Assembly (NCBI GenBank): GCA_008931825.1 | Contig: QXVZ01033602.1 | Coordinates: 1 to 50,271 of the forward strand | Direction: 5' to 3' | DNA: 50,271 nt | Origin: Phallusia fumigata | Lineage: Eukaryota; Chordata; Ascidiacea; Phlebobranchia; Ascidiidae | Shown: piece after piece, positions 36,304-46,347 of the stretch | How the letters are laid out: every line of letters begins with the position of its first letter | Numbering within the stretch: the first letter of the stretch is position 1 | Made by a program: the position numbers and the translations under genes | Notes under the pieces: model-generated | Told to the model about the DNA's origin: nothing | The model's database searches: none | Seen by the model: the letters and a program-made list of their open reading frames with translations, nothing else

Positions 36304-37173
36304 ATGGAGGATTATGAGGGAACAGTCTATGGTAGGTATTTTATCACTGCATGAAACGGATGAAAGCATGTTGATTTCTATGGATTCTGTTCTATTTCAC
36401 TTTGAGATCTGATGAATGGAAGACATAAAAACTGTTTTCTAACACAGACATTATAAGAACTATTCGAGATCCAGAAAAACCTGGCACCCTTGAAGATCTT
36501 GATGTTGTATTTGAGGAAGGGGTGTCAGTTCAGCAGTTGGAACACAACTGCTGTAATGTGCAAGTAAAATTTCGGTAAGCAGCAGACTGCACAGTTGCTT
36601 GCCAGTGTTAGCAATGAAATGTATTTAGACCCACCATAAAGCATTGCTCCCTTGCAACATTGATTGGATTATGTCTACGGGTGAAACTGGAGCGTGAATT
36701 ACCATCTTCACACAAAGTCTCCATTTTTATCGCCGAGGGAGCACACAACACAGAGGGCGATAGTAATTTTGTGTTTTGTCAGCTAGATCTGGGGTGTTCA
36801 ACCTTTGTTTTAACGCATATCAAAAAACAACATTCGGTTTACCAAGGAATTCCATTTCTGTTGTTTGCTTGACTTTTCTAGCAGCATTGTTAAATCCTTA
36901 ACTCTCTTTATAATCCACACCTTTGCGTGGGCTGCGGGTTGCACACCCCTGAGCTAGGCCATAAACATTTACTGTTTACTTAAATAATTTGCTTACGTTA
37001 TTTGCTGAAGCAATTTAGACCTCATTGGTTTGTTTCAAGCACTATTTACTGACCACCTAAACCTTTTTCACACAGTCAACAAGCAAATCAATGACAAGGA
37101 ACGAACTGCAGCAGCAATGGAAAATCCTGGCATCAAAAATGTGGTGGAAAGATGCATCAAAGAGCCTGACTAA
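36304..37173 (+). CDS. CIAO2A: CIAO2A (FAM96A), cytosolic iron-sulfur assembly component 2A
   Basis: Four exons: 36304-36331, 36448-36574, 36629-36762 and 37076-37173, joined in phases 1, 2 and 1 into 128 residues. The order is [26 protein letters not shown]-x-[23 protein letters not shown] and K-Q-I-N-D-K-E-R. These match the DUF59/MIP18 fold, with the reactive Cys in the KHCSLATL motif. The first exon resembles human CIAO2A (MEEKALEVYD) rather than CIAO2B. Family role: CIAO2A works with CIAO1 in cytosolic Fe-S targeting, notably maturation of IRP1. The frame is open upstream through Met codons at 36259 and earlier, so a longer hydrophobic N-terminus is possible; I chose the conserved start. 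Intron 3 holds a hAT-like short element. Confidence 0.9.
36789..36951. mobile_element. Short hAT-like non-autonomous element (MITE) in CIAO2A intron 3
   Basis: The left end CTGGGGTGTTCAACC and the right end GGTTGCACACCCCTG form imperfect terminal inverted repeats of about 15 bp. They resemble hAT ends (CAGGGGTxxxCAACC). The flanks AGCTAGAT and AGCTAGGC match in 6 of 8 bases, as an aged 8-bp target-site duplication would. At 163 bp it encodes no transposase and would need one from elsewhere. Confidence 0.65.
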
Positions 37174-37310
37174 CAAAGCGACTGGAGCACTATTGACTTT
37201 AACCTTGTTTACTGCACAAATACTGTTCTTCCATTTTGTCTTGATGTTGCAGTAGTGATGTGCAATTAATACTGAAGCTTGAACAACCCAAATTCAAGCT
37301 GTTTTGTTGA

Positions 37311-37327
37311 AATAAAAATTGAATAAA
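37311..37327 (+). terminator. Candidate paired AATAAA poly(A) signals of CIAO2A
   Basis: Two AATAAA hexamers, at 37311 and 37322, about 140 bp after the CIAO2A stop and just before the 3' end of convergent TBL2 (stop at 37473). Confidence 0.65.
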
Positions 37328-37472
37328 TGCCTTTTTTCAATTACCTTAACAATAGTACCAGAATCAGATTTAGGAAACAAATTGATCATTTCTATTTGAA
37401 AGGCAGAATGCTGCATCTAACGATATTGCACCTTCCCATTAGGTGGCACCTTGACATGATGTGTTATATACA

Positions 37473-40400
37473 CTACTTATTTCCATTCGGAGACATATTA
37501 ATTTTAGTCAAGTTCTTTTGTGCTTCTTGTAGTTGCCTCTTGAGTCGGTCCCTGGTAGCTGATGAAGCTGGCTCCTTTTTTAATTTTAACTCGAGACGTC
37601 GAATGGTTTCCTTGTACCCAAGTATATTATGTATAACTCGTATGTGCCTGTAAAAGCAGAATGTACAGGTGGACCTTTGCAAGACATGCTATTAACGATT
37701 TACTCACTTGTCCCCAGATGATAAGATATATCTGCCAGCAATGTCAAAAATCAAAGATGTAATAATTTCGCTGTGGACCTCTTTGAAGTTATTTTCTACT
37801 TTCCCTGTGAAAAACTTATTTGGTAAAGTAGCTATTGTCATTTTTGCAAGGTAGTTTAAACCAGTTTAGAAGATCTTTCAATGAATTTTATGTAATTAAT
37901 GAATATAAGAAACTAAGACACAATCAGCAAACTTCATGGGGCAAAATTGCTGAGGATATAGGGATAAACACAATTGAGGGGTCACAATAACAAGTTCTAC
38001 AAACTGTCCAAATTTCATCTCACTCAGATATTGTTTTATAATTCAATCCATTTTAGAGGGCCAGGATAATTGATGGGGTTATAGCATCAAACAAAGCAAT
38101 GTCATATTTTACAAACTGTTCAAATTACAAAGATATAATACAAGACTAGGGGGTTAAATTCTCGCACTATAGTAAAAGTAAACAATCAATATACAGCATT
38201 GGCACTTTTTCCAACTGTCCGAGTTCTATCGAGCATGGATGTCATTTCATAATGTGGTAAACAATGTAATCAATACACCAAAATAGCACAAATAAATCTT
38301 TCAATTTCATCCCATTTGGGTCACAATTTTGACCCCTAAAAAAAGCTACAAGGGCTTTGTGTTCACCAAGCTGTGACTTGAACTGCCATCTGTTCAAGTT
38401 TCACTTAACTAAGACAAAAAGTTCATAATCTATCCAAATTAACTTTCAAAGACAAAAAGTTCACAACCTATCCAATTAACTTTGTAACAGACACAAGCAT
38501 GCAACTGTTTGAAAATCATCAGCTGTGAAGTTTTATCCATACATTTGGTCATAGCTTAGATTTTCAAGTTACCTGTTGCAGTGGAAAACACAGTGATATT
38601 GTTCAAACATGCAACAGCAGCCACACTTGCATCTGGAGACAGTGCCACCAGGCACTCATGCTCGGCAGGTGATAAACCACAAACATCAAATTGTCCAGAA
38701 TCCAAGAAGTATGGTTCTTGATTTTTGTCATATTCAATTTCTGTGTCGTAAAACCTCCAGGTACCATCTTTTGATACAGTGATCATCCTACAAGAATCAA
38801 AATAGTAACCGAGACTCTGTCAATTCATAATGGTTTTAACTCAAGGTTAGTTGGTTGGCTTTTGTTATATAGTATATTATAACACTAGTTGATCGGTCCA
38901 ACACTAAAAATAGACAACTCTGTATTTATATTTGTAGTGTGAATCCATAAGATCACTATTTAGTAAAAATTACTGATTCTAAGACTGTATAAACATAACC
39001 CTTTTAATGTTGTGTGGTATATGGACAACATTAATATGTTTAAACAAATACTATACTGATCAGTCTGGACACAGTTTGTTGTATTCTACTACTTTAGAAA
39101 CAATGAAAAACTAACTATTGAGTTCAAGAGGCGACCAGTTTTGTCTGAAATTTTTTGCAGATTGGTAGAGCCCTTCTGCATTTGAAAAAAACAGAACACC
39201 AAAATTGCTTAAAGTAAACCAATGGTTATTTTTCCAAAAATTCATCCTGTTTTTTTACCTGGTTGAATCCCCATTGAAGTCGAATGACCACACAGAAGAT
39301 GTGTGTCCTTTTAACTCAAAAGCTCGTACAACATCCTTGTAGTCGCCACTCTTAGTGAACTCAACTGCCCAAATCTTGACATCTGGTGTCCACCCACATG
39401 CAGCAAAAAACCTGAAACATTTGTCAACAATTTTACAGGTGAAGCCTGATATTATTTCCCTTTGTTTATTAATAAACGCTTGCAAACCTTCCACAGGGAG
39501 AAACACTTGCAAAATTGTTGTTGCCCAAATTAGAGTTGACAGTGTGCAGAATGTCACCCTTTAAGTTTCTCACATGAATGGTTGTGTCCCGGTATGCTGT
39601 CATTACAAAACTTCCTCCTGATGCAGACACACCCACTCCAATACTCATCAGATCAGCCCTAACATGTTTTATGAATACAATTACTATAACATACTCTATT
39701 GAGAACAGATTTTTCTGTTTGCATCAAAACAAGACAAAAATATTTCAGTTTAACATAAAAGATTTACACAACCTAATATTTAAGTGTAAAAACAAAGTTT
39801 TGACTTTAGACAAGTAAAAAATGAGATGGCCATATTTTTACTTACTGGGGGTATTTGGGAAAGTCTTCTTCAACAGGCACACATGTTGTTGTAACACCAT
39901 CATCTTTTTTGCCCAACTTAAAAACTCGGACTGTGTTTTCAATTCCAAGACCGGCAATGAAAGCTCTTTAAAAAAAAACAATATCCCCATGCAGAACACC
40001 TCAGTTTGGAGCAACAAACCACAACTGTACCAACCTACTGTCTGGACTGAAATGGACCAGTTTTGCATGATCATATTCCACATTTACTCTTACACACTTG
40101 TTTCCATGTCCAAAGTCCTTGACGCTCCACAAACGTACTGATCGATCATCAGAGCATGATGCTAAGTACTTACCATTTATACTTGCATGCAGACCGAGCA
40201 CTAATCCTCCATGGCCCTTCAAGTACAATGTAAAGTTTTGCAGACCAGTCGCTTTACAAGCATCACATAAATTAGTTTTAGTCATGTACTTTCAAAGATG
40301 TATATAGCAAAGGATGTGTAAATGCTGGCACAGTTGTTTTTTTCAATTTTGGTTGTGACTTGGGTTTCTTTGTTGTCGAAACAACGCTTTCCTTTTCTTC

Positions 40401-40615
40401 GATATCCTCATTTTCTGTAAAGTATGTTATGGGGACTTATACAAATGTTGCTTAATGAAACAAACATGCTTTTTCTCACTGCATCAAAATTCAGAATTTT
40501 TGCAACAATTCAACTACAAACCATTTTTCGGTGATGACTTTTGGCAGAACAGGTAAAATATCATGACTGCGCCAAGGATGGTGCTGAGTGCAAAACCCAA
40601 AAGTGTTGGATCCAT
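37473..40615 (-). CDS. TBL2: TBL2, transducin beta-like 2 (membrane-anchored WD40 protein)
   Basis: Nine exons on the minus strand: 40615-40522, 40414-40290, 40216-40035, 39965-39846, 39658-39488, 39411-39259, 38787-38573, 37804-37708 and 37647-37473. All junctions keep phase, giving 443 residues (human 447). Residues 6-27 form an N-terminal membrane segment (LGFALSTILGAVMIFYLF), followed by a Lys-rich linker and F-T-H-P-L-L. WD40 repeats follow, with strong TBL2 signatures: NGKYLASCSDDRSVRLW, C-G-W-T-P-D-V-K-I-W and VVRAFELKGH, then VSKDGTW. The C-terminus is a Lys/Gln-rich helix (RDRLKRQLQEAQKNL). Family role: ER-resident protein that binds PERK and supports ATF4 translation under stress. 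A 74-bp intron (exon 2 to 3) is inferred from the reading frame. MRPS6 lies 164 bp upstream on the same strand. Confidence 0.93.
38413..38483. repeat. Two imperfect 33-34-bp tandem units in TBL2 intron 7
   Basis: GACAAAAAGTTCA starts at 38413 and again at 38451, and both units end in TTAACTTT. Related words (ACAAACTGTCCAAATT near 38000, ACAAACTGTTCAAATT near 38110) recur in the same intron, suggesting degenerate copies of a longer repeat. Confidence 0.6.
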
Positions 40616-40640
40616 ACCTTCTGGAAAATTCATAGCTTTC
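40616..40640 (-). promoter_or_regulatory. Candidate trans-splice acceptor upstream of TBL2
   Basis: On the minus strand, ATTTTCCAG ends about 5 bp before the TBL2 ATG and about 160 bp after the MRPS6 stop. An acceptor this close to an ATG, behind a same-strand gene, fits spliced-leader processing of a two-gene transcript. It could instead be a cis-acceptor for a 5' UTR intron. Confidence 0.3.
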
Positions 40641-40779
40641 TTCAAATTTAATTAAAAGTGTGAGAAGTGTTTCACATATATCTGTAGGCCAGTGAATAAA
40701 AACACATTGCGAAAGATTATTGTAAACACAAAACATCAATCGACACATTGTTGTCAAGAAAAACAACATGCGTGACTGT

Positions 40780-41205
40780 TTATATTATGTCATGTAAATG
40801 CAATGAAGACATAACAAGCGGCATTTTGTCCTTTTTAATTTTCTTGTCTGAAAGTTTCTCGTCATAGTCCAGTTCCAGCTCACCAGAGCACAGTTTCTCA
40901 TCCTTATAGATTGACTCATATGTAAACATATTGTACCTGAGTACATTAGAGTTTTTACTCAAATATTTTTCTTGCTCTGGTAGCTGACCTAAAATTAAGT
41001 CGACGTCCATGATAAAATATGTCCCTTCTGCATGTTTGTCTTTATTCTTTGCCATCTTATATGGAAGAGGTCGGTCACCAAGAGTTTGTACTTTACGAAT
41101 GTTCATTCCTCGCTTCATCAAATCTGTGCAGATTTCAGTCATAGTTGCTATTTTATCAGTGCGATTTAACAGCTTTGTAATTAAAGACAGTTCATAGCGG
41201 GGCAT
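40780..41205 (-). CDS. MRPS6: MRPS6, mitochondrial small-subunit ribosomal protein bS6m
   Basis: Single-exon frame of 141 residues starting MPRYELSLITKLLNR; the MPRYEL start is typical of MRPS6. The family landmarks that follow are an M-T-E-I-C-T-D-L-M-K-R-G helix, a T-L-G-x-R-P-L-P-Y strand and G-T-Y-F-I-M-D. The protein is slightly longer than human (125) through a Lys-rich C-terminus. It belongs to the platform of the mitochondrial small ribosomal subunit, next to bS18. Its stop is 164 bp upstream of the TBL2 start, with no intervening gene, so the two may share a transcript. Confidence 0.93.
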   Translation of the reverse strand: MPRYELSLITKLLNRTDKIATMTEICTDLMKRGMNIRKVQTLGDRPLPYKMAKNKDKHAEGTYFIMDVDLILGQLPEQEKYLSKNSNVLRYNMFTYESIYKDEKLCSGELELDYDEKLSDKKIKKDKMPLVMSSLHLHDII

Positions 41206-42623
41206 TTTGTGTTAGTTGTTTCAGTCTTAAGCTTTTACACACAATATGCTGCAAGAAAACACTACATAGTTGTACTTAAAATGGTATTTACCAGTATGCA
41301 ATTTAACAAAATTTCATGTTTTCAGACATGCCATTTTGATTCAAATGATTGCCATGAATACATGTAATGAGGCAAGGGGAGAGTAAAGCGGCCAAGATGA
41401 ACAAGTGGTTAGCATGATTGCCTGTTGCTCATAAGGTTGTGTAAGCTTAAATTTTGTCTCGACCTCTTCTGTTTTCTTAACCAAGAAACTCAAAATAAAG
41501 TAAGAATGATTCCTAAAACTGCAATGAGGCAAGTATTTCGACGGTGTACTTAATTNTGATTGCCATGAATACATGTAATGAGGCAAGGGGAGAGTAAAGC
41601 AGCCAAGATGAACAAGTGGTTAGCATGATTGCCTGTTGCTCATAAGGTTGTGTAAGCTTAAATTTTGTCTCGACCTCTTCTGTTTTCTTAACCAAGAAAC
41701 TCAAAATAAAGTAAGAATGATTCCTAAAACTGCAATGAGGCAAGTATTTCGACGGTGTACTTAATTGCAAGCACAACATATTTATACATGCTCCCTATAT
41801 TCCTAAACCGAGACAAAAATTGAAAACAAAGGAAGACAAAACAATAACTGATAAGCTCGAGTTGTAGAACCATTACAAAACTTTGCGTTCATTTTCATTG
41901 TGCTGCTTAATAAATCCACAGCCTACGAAATTAAAATCGCTTAGAATTTAGGTGGATTTACTTGAAAAATTTTTCCCTGTTTGCAAAAATAGGCGTTTGT
42001 CCCTATATATCTTTGGCTACAGTTAATTAAAGTTAGTGTAAAATAGTTTTTGTTTTTTAACACACGTGATGGACACACTGACAGGTGAAATTTGCCAAGG
42101 CACACGCCCAATATTGTTAGCTGCTTAACAAGACAAAAAGTACAGGTGTGACAACACGGACCTAAAATGTACTTGGGTTAAAACAAATCATAGGCAGTTT
42201 GAAGTCTTGAAAAACCACAGAGGATTTCAGGTACGTTCCGGTCTAGTAAACATTTTGCCAACGTGTTTCACGCATGAATAAAAACACGTGACAAAGTGCC
42301 ACGGACCAGTGGGTTTTCATGGGAAACCATCAGCAAACAGGGTATTTTAGTTGTACATAACAGGGACGAGAAACCACCTAGTAATGTGTAAGTTTGCGTA
42401 ATAGAAGGCTATAGAGTTTGCTACAGTTCCATCCAAAGTTTTTAACAGCTGCATACTTTTTCTTTGATCCTTGTTTAGAAACATTTTATAAGAATGGATG
42501 AAAGCAAACACAAGATTTGTATGCGGGATAGTCAATTTTATAAGGCTGTAAATGGAGATGTTGGAACTTGATTAGAGTTAATAAAACAAGCAAACTCAGT
42601 CTCATAAATATTCACTAAAACAA
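41206..42623. other. Intergenic region between MRPS6 and HBS1L (divergent promoters)
   Basis: The two genes are transcribed away from each other, so this 1.4 kb should carry both promoters. It includes the 210-bp gap-flanking repeat. No other gene is seen; small frames here are identical in the two repeat copies and look spurious. Confidence 0.6.
41346..41766. repeat. 210-bp direct repeat around a 1-base gap
   Basis: Copies at 41346-41555 and 41557-41766 flank an N at 41556 and differ at about one base (GCGGCC against GCAGCC). Probably an unmerged assembly overlap. Confidence 0.9.
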
Positions 42624-45600
42624 ATGTCTCGACACCGAAACATTCGCAATGCCAAGAGCTATGAGTATGATGATGATGATGACCCATATGGTCAATCATA
42701 TGAAGACAAGTATGGTGTTTCTCCTGGCACAATGGCTCACTACACCTATTCAAGATCCAGAGGAAATGTTCAATTCAGCTCATACATGCCATCGGAGGAT
42801 CCTTTAAATGAAATCGCTGATGAGGAGGATGATCCTTACCTTTCAAATTCTGTCCATGCACATGATGATAGCTTGAGCAAGTACGATGACATTGGCCAAT
42901 GCATTGAATCCATCAGGGACGTTGTGGGGGATAATTATCCTGATGATGCCATCAAACATGCTGCTGTAAAGTTTAAGTGTGATGTTGAAAGGTCTATTGA
43001 TTATCTTTTAAACTCTGACACTGCAAAAAACAACTCTTTTGACACTGGAATATCATCACCTGAGCCCCCTAGGGAACATTTGGATCAGCGAACTACTGCA
43101 ACCTTTTCTATTCCAATGCCACAAAGAGCTGAACGCCAAAGAAGAAGGAATGCCAACTCTAAAGTATGTAACCCACCATCAAATCACTTGAGTGTATGCT
43201 ACGATGGACATGTTTATATAAGTTCAGAAATTAAAAGGGTTGTTTATATGTGATGTTTTAAGTGTGCCCATACTGTATGAACTACAGTATTACTACTAAA
43301 GGTAAATTTTGTTTTGGTTAGATTGAAAATGCAAAGACCACCAAGCCAGTGACCATTGTAAAAAAATCAGAAAATACCCAAGAGCGAACATTTGAAAAGG
43401 TGGAATCAAGTCCTCGCCAAACTGTGAAAACTGGATTTAAAACACCACTAAGTACTTTGACAATTTCATCTCCCAATAAAAATGACAAAGCCTCCCCGAA
43501 GCTAAATCATAGAAACACAACACTGGCTAGTACCAGCAAGGCAACATTTAATGAAAATACTTCAAAAGACTCACTAGGTGTTGATTCCCTGCAAAACAAA
43601 AAAGGGTTATTGACTCCAACTAGAAAAAAGAACAACGAATCTGCCCCAAACACTCCTGGAAAAGCAAGCAAAAATAGTGTGAATTTTGAGGTAAAAAGTG
43701 TGTGGTGAATCTAGTTGTCATTTTTATGTAAGGACTTTATACTAAATAACTTTAAACTTTCNCTGGAAAAGCAAGCAAAAATAGTGTGAATTATGAGGTA
43801 AAAAGTGTGTGGTGAATCTAGTTGTCATTTTTATGTAAGGACTTTATACTAAATAACTTTAAACTTTCATAATTTTAGGAAGAGTATGTCAAACGCCAAA
43901 AAGATAGTAAGCAACAGCTGAGCATGGTTGTTATTGGTCATGTGGATGCCGGAAAATCCACAATGATGGGACATCTGCTGTTTCAAAAGGGCATCGTATC
44001 AAAACGTTTAATACATAAATATGAACAGGTAATTTGTATCGGGTTCCTGAAAAGATTAACATGTAATATTGCTTGATAAAACTTGTAAAGGAATCCAAGA
44101 AAATGGGGAAGGCCTCATTTGCCTATGCATGGGTATTAGATGAAACAGGTGAAGAAAGATCCCGAGGTGTAACCATGGATATTGCTCACAACCGATTTGA
44201 AACTGACAATCATATTATTACATTGATGGATGCCCCTGGACACAGAGATTTCATACCAAACATGATTACAGGTAATATTATCAGAGAAACAATTTAACAC
44301 ACTGTTCGTAAAAAAAATTATTGGCATTTGAAACATATTCATTACAATGTCTGAATTTATTGAAAAGTTGATTCCCATTGCTGCAACTTTATGAAATGTA
44401 ATATGCAGCTCATTTGTGGAACTCTCACAGACCTTACTTGTGTCCCTTAGGTTAGGGATAAAAAACGTTTACAGATCTACAAAATTCTTTGTGCAGGAGC
44501 ATCACAGGCTGATGTTGCTGTTCTTGTGATTGGAGCCAGTACTGGTGAATTTGAGGCTGGATTTGGTGTTGGTGGACAGACAAGGGAACATGCTCTTCTT
44601 ATTCGATCACTTGGTGTCGGACAACTGGCTGTTGCAGTCAACAAATTAGACACAGTTGGTTGGGATAAAAAGAGGTAAACACTAATCAAACTACAAAACT
44701 TTATTTGCCCATAAATATTGGTTTGGACTTTTTATCAGTACAGGTAAGTTTGTGGACCCACAGATTGTAAATCGTAGAGAGACCTACATGTTCTATTCCA
44801 AGTCTGCACCAATGTTGAATAATTTTTACTATTTTTACATAGGTTTGATGACATTGTTGTGAAGCTTAAACAGTTTTTGAAACAAGCTGGCTTCAAAGAC
44901 TCCGACGTAACTTTTGTCCCTGTCAGTGGTTTACAGGGAGAAAACCTTGTGTCAGTTGCTAAGCAACCATCCTTAACTGCATGGTACAAAGGGCCTAGCC
45001 TTTTACAGGTGATTATTGCAGGTTTTGACTTTGCATTACTGATGTGAGGCTGTTACCTGGACATTTTGTATGCAGGTTATAGATAAGTTTTCCCCACCTC
45101 AGAGACCTGTTGACTTTGCTTTTCGTTTTTGTGTCAGCGATGTTTTTCGTGGCCAGGGAAGTGGAATTTCGTTAAGTGGTAAAATAGAGTCTGGTGGAAT
45201 TTCTCCAAATACCAAGGTAACTTTCTGAACCAACAGCTGGCTAGTAGTTTTCATTAACCAAATCTGGACCTATGACCCCTTTAAGTTGCTATTCTGGCTG
45301 ACATGTTTAAATAGATTCATGATTCTATTGCAGGTTATGGTAATGCCAGCTGGTGAGAGGGGTCTTGTCAAAAGCATAGAAAGCAACCAAGAAATGGAGA
45401 AGTTGGAATTTGGGTTAGCAGGGGAACATGCCACATTGGTGCTAAATGGGGTTGACATGATGAAAATATCAGTTGGAAGTGTTGTATGTAGTGTTGACAA
45501 CCCTATCAAAGCTGTTACCAGAATGCAAGCCAGGTGAGATTTTCAACTAATTGCATTTGTGAAAATTGGTTTGGGCTAATGCATACAAAATTTTGTTTAG

Positions 45601-46001
45601 AATTATAGTTTTCAACATAGAAGTGCCTATCACGAGGGGATTTCCCGTTGAGTTGCACTATAAAGCTGTTTCAGAGCCTGCCATCATTCGACGCTTGCTA
45701 AGCCAACTGCACAAAAGCACTGGAGAAGTAATTGCAAAGAAACCAAAATTTATTTCAAAGGTAATTGCAATGAGTGATGTTTATTCACAGAATTCCGTCA
45801 TTACATTTCATCTCTAAATTAATTTCATGCGCTAAAACACTTAAAATGTTATTTTAGGGTCAGAATGCACTGGTTGAAGTGGAAACCACTAGAGGAGTCT
45901 GTTTAGAGGAATATTCTGTGCTAAAGGAACTTGGGCGCTTCACCCTGCGGTATGGAGGATCAACCATTGCGGCATGTGTCGTCACAAAGCTGTTGTCATG
46001 A
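42624..46001 (+). CDS. HBS1L: HBS1L, Hbs1-like translational GTPase
   Basis: Ten exons: 42624-43163, 43322-43690, 43879-44028, 44091-44271, 44497-44674, 44843-45008, 45076-45216, 45334-45533, 45601-45760 and 45858-46001. All junctions stay in phase, giving 742 residues (human 684). The N-terminus ([19 protein letters not shown]) and the helix near residues 95-140 form the HBS1 N-terminal domain. A disordered Ser/Lys/Asn-rich linker follows. The eEF1A-like GTPase has P-loop GHVDAGKS (323-330), R-G-V-T-M-D, DAPGH, and NKLD, then the two beta-barrel domains ([17 protein letters not shown] at the end). With Pelota it recognises ribosomes stalled on mRNA and drives their rescue in no-go and non-stop decay. 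Intron 2 contains a second copy of the last bases of exon 2 next to an N (43762), an assembly artefact. It converges with COPS7. Confidence 0.96.
43656..43868. repeat. 106-bp direct repeat around a 1-base gap in HBS1L intron 2
   Basis: Copies at 43656-43761 and 43763-43868 flank an N at 43762 and differ at one base (AATTTTGAG against AATTATGAG). The unit includes the last 35 bases of HBS1L exon 2 and its donor, so an automatic gene finder could call a false duplicate exon. Confidence 0.9.
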
Positions 46002-46081
46002 GCAACTATAAATATTTATTTGGGAAAATGTGATGACCGCCAAAATATTAGTGGTAGCGTTCACTTTTATAAAAAGGTTGC

Positions 46082-46087
46082 AATAAA
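46082..46087 (+). terminator. Candidate AATAAA poly(A) signal of HBS1L
   Basis: AATAAA about 80 bp past the HBS1L stop. A reverse-oriented signal at 46142-46137 could serve convergent COPS7, so the two 3' UTRs may nearly meet or overlap. Confidence 0.6.
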
Positions 46088-46347
46088 TATGACCGAGTTA
46101 CTATCGTAAAACTGTGCAAGCTACTAGGTTGTTATTTTTATTGGGTAATGGATGTGTGTCTTTTGCCGGTGTGTGTTGCAGACAGATGACCACCATCAAT
46201 ATTGCTTGCAAATAAACATAAAAATGGGTGCAGATGGAATCAGTTCTTTGATGAGGACCACAGTTTCATACCACTTCCTCTTAAGCTACAATGACAACAA
46301 TAAGTGTTTTAATATATCAAACAGCTGACAGTCATGAAAAGGTTTAA

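Noticed and set aside
43763-43797. Apparent second copy of the HBS1L exon 2 end
   Set aside because: It sits in the repeat beside the N at 43762 and lacks its own acceptor; an assembly duplicate.
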